Origin: JAENWD01 sp963837165
GTDB taxonomy: Bacteria > Acidobacteriota > Vicinamibacteria > Vicinamibacterales > JAENWD01
DNA length: 64,000 nt
Assembly (NCBI GenBank): GCA_963837165.1
Contig: CAWIMD010000002.1
Coordinates: 744,001-808,000, forward strand
Direction: 5' to 3'
Made by a program: the position numbers and the translations under genes. The stretch's first letter is position 1. Every line of letters starts with the position of its first letter. The notes beneath the pieces are model-generated. The model saw only the letters and a list, made by a program, of their open reading frames with translations, did not search any database and had not been told where the DNA came from. Shown piece after piece: positions 18,248 through 27,185 of the stretch.

Positions 18248-18432
18248 TCAGGCGGCGCGCCGCAGTGCCGGCCGCTCGTCGCGCTCGCGCTCGGCATGGC
18301 GCGTCTCGGCGTCCACCAGCCGGGCGAGAGCGCGTCAACGGCCGCCGACTGCCGGTCGTCGGCCTGCATCTTGTGCTGCCATTCCTCCTGCCGCGTGGGA
18401 TCCGGGAGGAAGCCGCGCATCGCGTCGCTCAT
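18248..18432 (-). pseudogene. Possible small gene, broken by a 2-base insertion
   Basis: On the reverse strand ATG 18432 opens MSDAMRGFLPDPTRQEEWQH and continues KMQADDRQSAAVDAL. Dropping two bases (CTCTCG read as CTCG near 18333) lets it run on as ARLVDAETRHAERERDERPA and LRRAA to a TGA at 18248, for 60 aa of charged helical sequence. Without the correction the frame runs into nhaA. The length, 185 nt, fits an insertion of two. I recognise no family; this could also be chance. Confidence 0.3.
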
Positions 18433-18470
18433 CTGGAGTTCTTCGTCGCGGCGTCGGCGTGCGGGGCGGG

Positions 18471-18489
18471 CCGGCCAGCGTCTGGCCGG
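18471..18489 (-). terminator. Hairpin after gnd
   Basis: CCGGCCAG (18471-18478), loop CGT, CTGGCCGG (18482-18489) form a perfect 8-bp stem 5 nt past the gnd stop, extendable with one mismatch. No T-run follows, so factor-independent termination is uncertain. Confidence 0.4.
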
Positions 18490-18494
18490 GCCGG

Positions 18495-19475
18495 CTACTT
18501 CCCGGTCGGTTCGACGTGCCCGCCGAACTGCTTGCGCATCGCCGAGAGCAGCTTCTCGCCGAAGGTGTGATCCTGGCGCGACCTGAAGCGGGCGGAGAGC
18601 GAGGCGAACAGCACGTCGGCCGGCACGGCCTCCTCGATCGCGGCCAGCAGCGTCCAGCGCCCCTCGCCGGAGTCCTGGACGAACCCCGTGTAGCCGTCGA
18701 GGCGCGGGTCCTCCGCCAGGGCGATCGCGGTCAGGTCGAGCAGCCACGACGCCACGACACTGCCACGCCGCCACACTTCGGCCACGTCGGCGAGATCGAG
18801 GTCGAACCGCTGGCCTGCCGGCAGCGACTCGTCAGCGGCGTGTCGCATGATGTCGAAGCCTTCGGCATAGGCCTGCATGAGGCCGTACTCGATGCCGTTG
18901 TGGACCATCTTCACGAAATGGCCGGCGCCCGAAGGCCCGCAGTGCAGGTACCCGAGGTGCGCCGTGCTGGTCTTCTGCTCGCGGCCGCGGGACGGCGGGA
19001 TGCCGGACTCGCCGGGCGCCAGCGTGCGGAAGATGGGCTCGAGCCGGCTCACGGCCGATGTCGGACCGCCGATCATCAGGCAGTAGCCGCGCTCGGCCCC
19101 CCACACGCCGCCGCTCGTGCCGGCGTCGACGTAGTCGATGCCCGACGGCTCGAGTGCGGCCGCCCGCCGCACGTCGTCCTTGAACCAGGAGTTGCCGCCG
19201 TCGATGATTGCGTCGCCTCGCGAGAGCAGCGAGCCGAGCGAGGTGACGGTGTGCTCGGTCGGCGCGCCCGCGGGGACCATCACCCACACGGCGCGCGGCG
19301 GCGTCAGCGCGCCGACGAGGTCGTCCAGCGAGGCAGCCCCGGTCGCGCCCTCCTTCGCCATCGCGGCGACGGCGTGCGGGCTGAGGTCCGTCACCACGCA
19401 CTCGTGGCCGTCCTGCATCAGACGGCGCACCATGTTGCCGCCCATCCGTCCGAGTCCGACCATCCCAATCTGCAT
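18495..19475 (-). CDS. gnd: 6-phosphogluconate dehydrogenase, decarboxylating (short form)
   Basis: A 326-aa protein from ATG 19475 (a GTG codon directly before it is in frame). It is the short, usually NAD-preferring type rather than the 470-aa enterobacterial type. Rossmann motif MQIGMVGLGRMGGNMVRRL at the N-terminus, substrate loop IDGGNSWFKDD (GNS), and catalytic GPSGAGHFVKMVHNGIEYG (Lys and Asn/His) are clear. It oxidises 6-phosphogluconate to ribulose 5-phosphate and CO2. It follows pgi by 37 nt and is the last gene of rpiB-pgi-gnd. Confidence 0.95.
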   Translation of the reverse strand: MQIGMVGLGRMGGNMVRRLMQDGHECVVTDLSPHAVAAMAKEGATGAASLDDLVGALTPPRAVWVMVPAGAPTEHTVTSLGSLLSRGDAIIDGGNSWFKDDVRRAAALEPSGIDYVDAGTSGGVWGAERGYCLMIGGPTSAVSRLEPIFRTLAPGESGIPPSRGREQKTSTAHLGYLHCGPSGAGHFVKMVHNGIEYGLMQAYAEGFDIMRHAADESLPAGQRFDLDLADVAEVWRRGSVVASWLLDLTAIALAEDPRLDGYTGFVQDSGEGRWTLLAAIEEAVPADVLFASLSARFRSRQDHTFGEKLLSAMRKQFGGHVEPTGK

Positions 19476-19515
19476 CACAGATCCCCGTGAGAAACACGGC
19501 GCCGGCGCGTGCGGC

Positions 19516-21262
19516 TCAGCCGAGCGCGTCGGCCACGAGCCGGTCGAGCGTCTCGAGGCCCTGCGCGACGTCCGCCCCGAGGTGCACGCGCAGGGCGCGG
19601 CGGCGGCGGTCCACCAGCACCTGGAAGTCGCCGCGGGCCTGCGCGGCCTTCACCACGCCGAAGGTATACCTGGCGCCCGGCACGGGCAGGTCGCGGGCGT
19701 CGTCGCAGGTGATCTGGAGGAACACGCCGGTGTTCGGGCCGCCCTTGTAGGCCTGGCCGGTCGAGTGCAGGAAACGCGGACCGAAGCCGAGACAGGTCGC
19801 AACGCGTCGGACCTCGCGCGCCCGATGACGCAGGCGCTCCAGCACCGCCTCGTGCGCGACGGTCAGCGGGAGATAGGCGAGGACGGCGAAGTAGTCGCCA
19901 GCGACCAGCCGCGACAGGTGTGCCCGCAGCCACTCCACGGCCGACGGCGCGCGCGCTTCGCGCGCCAGCACCGCGTGATTCACCTCGTCCGTGTAGAACG
20001 CGAGCCCCTCGTCCACCAGGACCGGCGTCTCGGCGGCAAGCTGGCCGCTGGCGTCGTAGGCGGTGGTGAGCTTGCGCGTCTCCAGCTTGCTCGCCTCGAC
20101 GTCCGGCTGGTTGAACGGGTTGATGCCCATCACGGCGCCCGCGACAGCCGTCGCGATCTCCCAGCGGAAGAACTCACCCGACAGGGCGTAGGCGTCCGCG
20201 ACGTCCAGCCGCACGACGTGGCGGCCGGCCGTCACCAGCGCTTCCACGCCCGCGTCCTGCACGTCATCGGGAGCCGACGTCAGCCGGACGTACGCGAACA
20301 GGCGGTCTGCGCCGTACGTCGCGGGCGGGCCGAGCTCCTCCCGGTCGACCGGGATGATGCCCTTGTCCGCCTTCCCCGTGGACTCGGCAATCAGCTGTTC
20401 GAGCCAGGCCCCGAGGTCGTGGATGCGCGGCGAGACGATCAGCGTCAGCTTGTCGATGCCGTGATTCGCGCAAGTGCCGAGCAGCAGGCCGAGCGCGACG
20501 CCCGGGTTGAGGTCGGCCGGACGATCCGCGCCGCACGCCGCCGTCATGGCCGCCGCCCCCGCATGCCAGCGCGACAGGTCCAGGCCCATCGCCGCCGCGG
20601 GCACGCTGCCGAAGGGCGACAGCGCCGAGTAACGGCCACCGATCGACGGCACACCGGGAAACACCCGGCGGAAGCCGTCGCGCGCGGCGACCGTCTCGAG
20701 CGTGGAGCCCGGGTCCGTCACAGCGATGAACTGGCGGCCGGCGGCCGATGCGCCCACGACGTCGGCCACGCGATGATGGAAGTAGGCGTAGAAGATATTC
20801 GGCTCGAGGGTCGATCCCGACTTGCTCGAGACGATGAAGAGGGTTCGCCGCAGGTCGACACGCGCCTCGACGGCGAGGACCTGAGCGGGATCGGTCGAAT
20901 CCAGGATGCCGAGCCGCGGCCCTCCGGGCAGCTGCCCGAACGTCTGCGAGAGAACCTCGGGACACAGGCTGGAGCCTCCCATGCCGAGCACGAGGACGTC
21001 GCGCAGCCCGTCGCCGCGGATCTCGCCGCCGAAGGACTGGAAGGCGGCAATCTCGGCCGCCAGAATCCGACGGCGCCGACAACCAGCCGAGCCACTTCGC
21101 CTCGTCCTCACCGGTCCAGAGCGACGCATCGCGGCGCCACAGCCGGGCGGTGTTGCCGGCGGCGTCCCAGGCGTGCGCCGCCTCGAGCAGCTCGCCGCGC
21201 AGCGGCTCGGCAATGGTGTCGAACGTCCCGCTCACTTCGAACCCGCCTCCTTCCGCCCGCAT
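19516..21262 (-). pseudogene. pgi: Glucose-6-phosphate isomerase, frameshifted
   Basis: Frame one starts at ATG 21262 (MRAEGGGFEVSGTFDTIAEP) and reads RDASLWTGEDEAKWLGWL; near 21070 one surplus base moves the rest into the next frame, which continues ILAAEIAAFQSFGG, VLVLGMGGSSLCPEV and on to TGA/stop at 19516. Corrected length is about 581 aa. This is the isomerase type usually fused behind transaldolase (bifunctional transaldolase/phosphoglucose isomerase); here it stands alone. Sugar-phosphate motifs: GMGGSSL, FIVSSKSGST, and a late AYKGGPNTGVF. It interconverts glucose 6-phosphate and fructose 6-phosphate. Start overlaps the rpiB stop by one base (TGATG), so the two are coupled. An assembly indel is likelier than true inactivation. 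Confidence 0.88.
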
Positions 21263-21723
21263 CAGGCCCGGTGCGGCCCGCAGGCCGCCTCGAGCGCCGT
21301 GATCTTCGCAATCCGCCGCACGTGCCGCTCGGCCCCGGAGAATCGCGCGCCGAGGAAGGCGGCCAGCAGCGTCTCGGCGAGCGACGCTCCGATGACTCGC
21401 GCGCCGAGCACCAGGATGTTCGCATCGTCGTGCTCGACCGCCTGTGCGGCCGAGTACGTGTCGTGGCAGAGGCCGGCGCGGATGCCATGAAGCTTGTTCG
21501 CGGCGACCGACGCGCCGACGCCGCTGCCGCAGACGAGCACGCCCCGGTCGACGCGGCCGTCGAGGACCGCGCGGCCGACGGCTTCGGCGAAGTCGGGGTA
21601 GTCCACCGGATCGGCGGAGTGAGTACCGAAGTCGAGCACGTCATGCCCGTGCTCGCGGAGCCATGCGGCCAGCCTGTCCTTGAGCTCGAATCCCGCGTGG
21701 TCCGCGCCGACGCCTACGCGCAT
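21262..21723 (-). CDS. rpiB: Ribose-5-phosphate isomerase B
   Basis: A 153-aa protein from ATG 21723. Motifs of the RpiB/LacAB family are clear: GVGADHAGFELKDRL at the N-terminus, the phosphate/catalytic loop VLVCGSGVGASVAANKLHGIRAGLCHD (catalytic Cys in CGSG) and DDANILVLGARVIG. It interconverts ribose 5-phosphate and ribulose 5-phosphate. First gene of rpiB-pgi-gnd, divergent from pgl over 90 nt. A TATTCT box (reverse, 21761-21766) could be its -10; no matching -35 is obvious. Confidence 0.95.
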   Translation of the reverse strand: MRVGVGADHAGFELKDRLAAWLREHGHDVLDFGTHSADPVDYPDFAEAVGRAVLDGRVDRGVLVCGSGVGASVAANKLHGIRAGLCHDTYSAAQAVEHDDANILVLGARVIGASLAETLLAAFLGARFSGAERHVRRIAKITALEAACGPHRA

Positions 21724-21813
21724 CCTCTGCCCGCTCTCTACGCCCGCCGGGCGTCCGGCGAGAATAGCACACCGAACCGACCGGCACCGCGTGAACAGGG
21801 TACACTCGATGGC

Positions 21814-22497
21814 ATGTCGCCCGCCGAGATCGCAGCCGAGGTGGCCTCGACGCTGGCGGACCGCGCGCGTGCCGCAATCGCGCGCGGACAGCGGTTCGCG
21901 CTGGCAGTGCCGGGCGGCTCGGTCGCCACGGCGGTCTTCCCACGCCTGCCGGGCTTCGCGATCGACTGGTCGCTCGTGGACGTCACGGTCGTGGACGAGC
22001 GCCTCGTCGATCCGTCCGACCCGGCATCCAATCTGGGGCTCGCGCGGATGCTGTGGCTCGATCGCGTGCCCCGTCCCGGCCCCCGCATCCTCGCACCGCC
22101 CGTGGCGCTTGGCTCGCCGGAGCTCGTCGCCGAGGAGTGGCAGCGCATTCTGGTGGACGCCCTGGGCTCGCCGCCCCGTCTCGACGTGGCGCTGCTCGGC
22201 GTCGGGCCCGACGGCCACGTGGCGTCCCTGTTCCCCGGCCATCCGGGCGTCGCCCGGCACGATGCCTGGGCCATCGGCATCGACGACGCGCCGAAGCCGC
22301 CGCCGCGCCGGGTCACGCTGACGATGCGCACCCTGGAGGAAGCGGCCGAGATTCGGATCGTCGCCTTCGGTGCGGAGAAGGCCGACGTGCTCGCGCAGGC
22401 GCGACACGACCCGACGTCCACGCTGCCGGTTGCGCTGGTGGCCCGGCGTCCTGCGGCCGTCCGCTGGTTCCTCGACGCCGCCGCCGCGGCCTGCTGA
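21814..22497 (+). CDS. pgl: 6-phosphogluconolactonase
   Basis: A 227-aa protein of the DevB/SOL type from ATG 21814. Motifs: FALAVPGGSVATAVF (phosphate loop), VTVVDERLVDPSDPASNLGLAR (the family DERxVPxxxxxSN), and LLGVGPDGHVASLFPGH (catalytic His). It hydrolyses 6-phosphogluconolactone between glucose-6-phosphate dehydrogenase and Gnd. Divergent from the rpiB-pgi-gnd operon, so the whole oxidative branch except zwf is here. TACACT (21801-21806) ends 7 nt before the ATG, a likely leaderless start. Confidence 0.92.
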   Translation: MSPAEIAAEVASTLADRARAAIARGQRFALAVPGGSVATAVFPRLPGFAIDWSLVDVTVVDERLVDPSDPASNLGLARMLWLDRVPRPGPRILAPPVALGSPELVAEEWQRILVDALGSPPRLDVALLGVGPDGHVASLFPGHPGVARHDAWAIGIDDAPKPPPRRVTLTMRTLEEAAEIRIVAFGAEKADVLAQARHDPTSTLPVALVARRPAAVRWFLDAAAAAC

Positions 22498-22500
22498 CGC

Positions 22501-22941
22501 TCAGCCGCGCGCGCGCAGCAGGTCCCGGATCTCGGTCAGCAGCCGCTCCGAGGGCGTGGGCGCCGGAGGGGCGGCCGGCGCGGGCGCCACGGCCCGCGCC
22601 TCACGCATCGCATTCACGGCCCGTACGAGCAGGAACACCGCGAAGGCGACGATCACGAAGCTGATGATCGCATTCACGAAGACGCCGACGTTCATCGTCA
22701 CGGCTTCGGCGGCCTTCGCCGCGGCCGGCGTGGCATAGGGCGGCGGCGCCTTCACCCCGGGCTTCAGCACGAGCATCAGGCTCGAGAAATCGGCGCCGCC
22801 CAGCATCAGCCCGATCGGCGGCATGAGGATGTCGTTGACCAGCGACGTCACGATCCCGCCGAACGACGCGCCGATGATGATCCCGACGGCCATGTCCACG
22901 ACGTTGCCGCGGATCGCGAACTTCTTGAACTCGTTCAGCAT
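22501..22941 (-). CDS. mscL: Large-conductance mechanosensitive channel
   Basis: A 146-aa inner-membrane protein with TM1 GNVVDMAVGIIIGASFGGIVTSLVNDILMPPIG (the pore helix with its small-residue stripe), a periplasmic loop, TM2 VGVFVNAIISFVIVAFAVFLLVRAVN and a cytoplasmic helix SERLLTEIRDLLRARG. MscL opens under membrane tension to release solutes during osmotic downshock. A GGAGG-type site precedes the ATG. It is the third gene after the dual-specificity phosphatase and the DUF481 protein. It converges on pgl with 3 nt between stops. Confidence 0.96.
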   Translation of the reverse strand: MLNEFKKFAIRGNVVDMAVGIIIGASFGGIVTSLVNDILMPPIGLMLGGADFSSLMLVLKPGVKAPPPYATPAAAKAAEAVTMNVGVFVNAIISFVIVAFAVFLLVRAVNAMREARAVAPAPAAPPAPTPSERLLTEIRDLLRARG

Positions 22942-22950
22942 GCGCCCTCC

Positions 22951-23838
22951 TCAGAATTTCGCGACCACCGAGATGGATGTGACCGTGTCGGTCTGCATGA
23001 AGCCCGGCACCGGCTCGTGGACGAATCGCAGGGTGTTCGACACCTTCAGGCTGAAGATGCTGTTGATCTTCGTCGAGAACGCCGCCTCGTTGCCGAGCCG
23101 CCAGTCGCCCGCCGCTCCGAGCGACTCGTCGAGGTGGAAGTCGTTGGTGGCCTGGCTGGTCTTCGACACCTGCAGCACGTACTGGACCGTCTGCGTCGCG
23201 GTGGCGTTCGTCTCCACCTCCCTGATGGGTTCGGCCAGAGGGTCCGACGCAGGGCCATCCTCCACGCGATGTTCGCTCGCGACACCGAGACCGGCCCGAA
23301 GCGTCAGCTTCTGCGACGCCGCGTCCACGGCTTTCAGCGCGAGACCGCCGGTGACGGTATGCCGCTGTTCTATGCCCGCGAACAGGTCGCGCAGGAAGTG
23401 GTACTGGCCGTAGACGGCGAGGCGGCGCGAACGCCCGCGCGCCGCGCGGAACAGCGCGGCGAGGGACTTGGCCTTGAGCTGCCCTTCGGACTTGAGCCGC
23501 ACGAAGTCCACCTTGTCCTGGACCTCCCACATGCCCGGACGATAGAAGGTCTCCCCGGCCAGCCCGATGCTCTCGGTCGACGAGTTGCCGCTCGTCGAGA
23601 CGAACCCGAACTGCGCGCTACCCTCGAAGCGGAGAGGCGGGGGCGGCGGGGGCTTCGGCAGTGCTGCGCGTGGCGGCAGCGGCGGGACGGGTGCCAGCAG
23701 GGGCGGCCCCAGTTGCGCCTGGGCCGTCGTCGCGCTCGCGCCCACGAGCATCACCGCCACCAGCAGGCCCCCGCTCCACCAGCCGAGCCATCCGACGCCC
23801 CGCGATCCATGGACCCACGGCCGCTCCCCCTCAGACAC
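22951..23838 (-). CDS. DUF481-family outer-membrane protein
   Basis: A 295-aa protein with a signal peptide (GWWSGGLLVAVMLVGASATTAQAQ, cleavage near residue 42), a Pro-rich linker, and a beta-rich body of alternating hydrophobic residues ending VTSISVVAKF with a C-terminal Phe, as in outer-membrane barrels. FEGSAQFGFVSTSGNSSTESIGL is the typical DUF481/YdiY opening (first strands of a 'salt-induced outer membrane protein'). The GTG start overlaps the stop of the phosphatase gene by 8 nt. Function in the family is unknown; proximity to mscL and nhaA fits a stress role, which is weak inference. Confidence 0.8.
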   Translation of the reverse strand: MSEGERPWVHGSRGVGWLGWWSGGLLVAVMLVGASATTAQAQLGPPLLAPVPPLPPRAALPKPPPPPPLRFEGSAQFGFVSTSGNSSTESIGLAGETFYRPGMWEVQDKVDFVRLKSEGQLKAKSLAALFRAARGRSRRLAVYGQYHFLRDLFAGIEQRHTVTGGLALKAVDAASQKLTLRAGLGVASEHRVEDGPASDPLAEPIREVETNATATQTVQYVLQVSKTSQATNDFHLDESLGAAGDWRLGNEAAFSTKINSIFSLKVSNTLRFVHEPVPGFMQTDTVTSISVVAKF

Positions 23839-24298
23839 CGGGCTGACCCGGGGCAGCCTTGGCGGGCATGGACGCGAGGTACTCCGCGAAGCGTTCGTTG
23901 TACAGTGCTCCAGGCCGGCGCTGCCGCAGTCGCTCCACCGCGGCGGCGCCGTCCACGCCGAGCTCGGTGAGGATGAGGCCGGCGACGAGCGCCGAGCGGT
24001 TGAATCCCATGCTGCAGTGCGCCAGCACCTTCTGGCCGGCGCGAATCAGCCGGGCCCCGAGCGCGGCGACGGCATGCAGCCGCGCCAGGTCGGGCAGCTC
24101 CTCGTCGTAGATGTGATGGTAGATGTAGAGCATGTGTCCGGGGCGGGTGGACACGCCCGCGTCGAGCGTGCCTTCCAGATCGATGATGACTTCGATGCCG
24201 CGGTCGTGGACCGGCCCCCAGTCGGCGATCACCGGCGAGATGAAGAGCATCTCGGCGTCGTCGATCGGAAACAGCTCCGTGGATAGCAGGTCGGTCAT
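23831..24298 (-). CDS. Dual-specificity protein phosphatase
   Basis: A 155-aa protein. The cysteine-phosphatase P-loop HCSMGFNRS (C-x5-R, about residues 94-102) is intact, followed by ALVAGLILTELG; an upstream Asp in VIIDLEGTLDAGV could be the general acid. It would dephosphorylate Tyr or Ser/Thr of a protein or a phosphoinositide-like substrate. A TATACT box (reverse, 24339-24344) about 40 nt upstream could drive the phosphatase-DUF481-mscL operon; the box lies inside the first codons of the divergent 949-aa gene, so the two starts overlap in regulation. Confidence 0.82.
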   Translation of the reverse strand: MTDLLSTELFPIDDAEMLFISPVIADWGPVHDRGIEVIIDLEGTLDAGVSTRPGHMLYIYHHIYDEELPDLARLHAVAALGARLIRAGQKVLAHCSMGFNRSALVAGLILTELGVDGAAAVERLRQRRPGALYNERFAEYLASMPAKAAPGQPGV

Positions 24299-24316
24299 CC
24301 GGCGGTCCCTCGGCCA

Positions 24317-27166
24317 GTGAGCATCAGGACGACCTTAGAGTATACCGGGCCACGCCGCGGCGACCGGGTTCCGCTCGGCGGGGTCGCGCTCCTGATCGCG
24401 CTCGCCGCGTGTGGCGGTGTGGCGACCGCCCGGACAGCCGGGACCTGGAGCGACGTGCCGCTGGTGGGCGGCCGCGCCGCGCTGCTGCCGCTCGTCGGGC
24501 TCTCGCCCACGCTGCCGAAGGCGGTGACGCTCGGCGAGCTGATCGAGGCGTCTCAGTACCGGCAGGATCCCCACAACGCCCAGCTCGTGGCGATGGCCGG
24601 CTACTTCGCCGCGCCGCCCGCCGGCGGCGACGAGGCGATCCCCCTGCCGCTCGATCCCGAGTTCTGGCGCGGCCGCGTGCTGCGGCGCAGGGTTCCGGAT
24701 CGCGATCTGGTGGGCGCGATTCTCGCCGATCGGCAGGCGGCACTGCTCTGCTATGGCCTGTTGGGCCTGGACCAGGAGACCCTGGCGTTCGTCGCGCGGG
24801 AACCGGCGCTCGTGCGCGGCCTGCTGCCGCGCACCGGGGCCTTCGCCGCGTTCGCGCACGCGCTGCACGTCCAGAGCGGCGCCCTGGTGCTCCCCGGCGG
24901 CCCAGCGGCCGCGCCGCTCTGGGAAGACCTGATCGGCCAGCCATTGCGAGATCCGCTGCGTGCCATTCCCGCCCTGCTCGACCGCGACAACGGGCGGCTG
25001 GCGTACATGGCGGAGACGGCGGCTGCCCTCGACTCCCCGCACCTGGCGCTGCTCCTGCCGCCCCAGGGTACGCTCGACGACCGACGCGCGGCCGCGCGAA
25101 CCGCCTACCGCGCGTTCGTCGACATCGACGGGCTCCGCAACCTGTCCGACCTCGTCTTTCAGCGAGTGTCATACGACCTGGCGGCCTACCTGGCCGTGCT
25201 GCCCGTCAGCGGCCCCGGGCGGCTCGCCGGGAGCGACGGGTTCTGGCGCGCCCTGCTCACGGACGATACGGTGCCCGCAAAGGGCGCGGCCGCGTGGAGC
25301 GACCTCGACGACACCGAGCCCGCGGACGCCTCGCGGGTCGTCGCGCAGTTCGCCGCCGCCGCACTGACCGAACGCCGAGACCTCATCGCGCTCGTCTCGT
25401 TCCTGAACCGCCTCGAAGGGCTGCTGCCGGCGGCCACCGCCGCGGACCGCGTGTACCTGGGCCACGCCTTCCGGCGCTATCCCGCGCTCGTGCTCACGCT
25501 CGAACGCCTCGGCATCTCCGACCTCGCGGTCTGGACGGCCCTGGTGAACAGCGCGCGGCAGATCGACGATCACTACGGGATGGACGACGACCTGGACGCG
25601 GCGCTCGCGCTCCTGCAGGCGCCCGTGGCCTTCGTCGATCGGGCGCGCCTGGTCGGCGCCGTCGACCCGGCCACTGCGACGCGCCTGCTGGCCCGCCTGG
25701 GCGCGCTCGATGTCACGGACCGTTCGCTCGGCAGCCACGTGGCGGCCTGGATCAGCGGCGATCTCCTGCCCGCGCTGGGACGCGGTACGGCGCTGACCGA
25801 TGGTGATGCGGAATCGCGGCTGCTCGACGGCTTGGCCGGGGTCACTACCCCGCCGGGAACGCGGGACGCGGCGACCGTCCGCTGGGAGGACAATTCTTAC
25901 CGTGTCGATCCGGCAGCCGCCGAGGTGGCGCGACTGGCGGACGTGCGCACGAGGCAGGGCGGCAATACGCTCGACACGGCTCTGCAGCTCGCCCGGGCCA
26001 TGAGCACGCTGGGGGGCCGCGCCGACGACGCCGCGTGGTCCGAGGCCCGGCAGGAGCTCGACGCCGTCCGCGCCGCGCTCGTGCCGCGCGACAGGACGGG
26101 CGAGGACCGGCTCGGGCCGCTGCCGGAGACCGGGCGCCAGATCGAGGACGCCATTCGCGATACCGATCGCGGCGGTCGGCCGTCCGCCCGCCGGGGCCAG
26201 GGGATCGCCGCGAAGCTGGCGCCATCCGAGAACGCGCTGCTGGCCGACGCGCTCACCTCGATCACGTATGCCTTGTGGCTGGGCGATCCGGATGGCCAGG
26301 CGTTCCTCGGCGGCAACGTGGCGCGACGGCACGACTTCGGGCGCAGCGACGGCAGTCCAGCCGAGCGGCGCTCGGTGCGCTGGGCTCTGCCGGTGGAAGC
26401 CTCGGGTGCGGGCGAGCCCTGGCATATCCGCGGTGCGCTGCTCGCGCTGGACGTCGGCCTGGGCCGCCTGGCCCTTCGGCGCACGAGCCTCGACATGCCC
26501 GACGGGCGCCCGACGCTGAACGAGGGGGACCGTCGCGCGTTCATCGCATCGCTGGTGCTCATGCCGCGCCCCACGACCGGCGACGACGGTCCCGCGCGCC
26601 TGCTCCGCTGGCTCGCGATCGGCCGTCAGGCCCTGCGTGACGCGGCCTCGAATCCTTCCACGCTTCCCTCGCTGGCAGCCCGCCTCGACCTCGACAGCCG
26701 GCGCCGGCAGGCGCTCGAGTGGACCGTCGCGCACGTACCGGATGAAGCGCCGCGGCTCCTCCTGCTCTCGGAGCTGGTGGAGGTCGGCCGTGGCGCGGAG
26801 GCGGCGCCGGCGGGCTGGGGGCCCGCCACGCTCGCCGGCACCGGCTGCCTCTGCGCCGCCCTTCCCGACCCGCCGGCGCCTCACCGCTACATCGGGCAGC
26901 CCGGCACGGGCATCCTCACGGCGCGCCTCTACGATCTCGAGCTCACGGTCCTCGAGCACCTGGCGGCCCTCGATCTGCCGCCGAGCCTGGCCCGGGGCGT
27001 CCTCGCCGCTGCCCTCCAGGACTATCTGGATCGCGCGCGGCCGGTCTACCCTGACGACTGGCGCACGCTGTCGGCCCAGGCAGGAAGTCTTGCCGGTGAC
27101 CGTATGATCGACTACGTTTCAGCGCTCACGGCCGGCGGTCCGCTCGTGCCAGCCGCCGGGCGATGA
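24317..27166 (+). CDS. Large uncharacterised protein, possible lipoprotein
   Basis: A 949-aa protein from GTG 24317. Near the N-terminus VALLIALAACGG resembles a lipobox (L-A-A-C), so it may be anchored on a membrane, but the basic residues before it are spread out and the start is uncertain. The rest is soluble, Arg/Asp/Leu-rich and mostly helical, with no cysteines of note until TGCLCAALP near residue 850. I recognise no catalytic motif or domain. It sits 19 nt before the VWFA pair on the same strand, so it may be in their operon. Long length and conserved codon use show it is a real gene. Confidence 0.6.
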   Translation: MSIRTTLEYTGPRRGDRVPLGGVALLIALAACGGVATARTAGTWSDVPLVGGRAALLPLVGLSPTLPKAVTLGELIEASQYRQDPHNAQLVAMAGYFAAPPAGGDEAIPLPLDPEFWRGRVLRRRVPDRDLVGAILADRQAALLCYGLLGLDQETLAFVAREPALVRGLLPRTGAFAAFAHALHVQSGALVLPGGPAAAPLWEDLIGQPLRDPLRAIPALLDRDNGRLAYMAETAAALDSPHLALLLPPQGTLDDRRAAARTAYRAFVDIDGLRNLSDLVFQRVSYDLAAYLAVLPVSGPGRLAGSDGFWRALLTDDTVPAKGAAAWSDLDDTEPADASRVVAQFAAAALTERRDLIALVSFLNRLEGLLPAATAADRVYLGHAFRRYPALVLTLERLGISDLAVWTALVNSARQIDDHYGMDDDLDAALALLQAPVAFVDRARLVGAVDPATATRLLARLGALDVTDRSLGSHVAAWISGDLLPALGRGTALTDGDAESRLLDGLAGVTTPPGTRDAATVRWEDNSYRVDPAAAEVARLADVRTRQGGNTLDTALQLARAMSTLGGRADDAAWSEARQELDAVRAALVPRDRTGEDRLGPLPETGRQIEDAIRDTDRGGRPSARRGQGIAAKLAPSENALLADALTSITYALWLGDPDGQAFLGGNVARRHDFGRSDGSPAERRSVRWALPVEASGAGEPWHIRGALLALDVGLGRLALRRTSLDMPDGRPTLNEGDRRAFIASLVLMPRPTTGDDGPARLLRWLAIGRQALRDAASNPSTLPSLAARLDLDSRRRQALEWTVAHVPDEAPRLLLLSELVEVGRGAEAAPAGWGPATLAGTGCLCAALPDPPAPHRYIGQPGTGILTARLYDLELTVLEHLAALDLPPSLARGVLAAALQDYLDRARPVYPDDWRTLSAQAGSLAGDRMIDYVSALTAGGPLVPAAGR

Positions 27167-27185
27167 CTCGAGGCTTCTGCCACTC

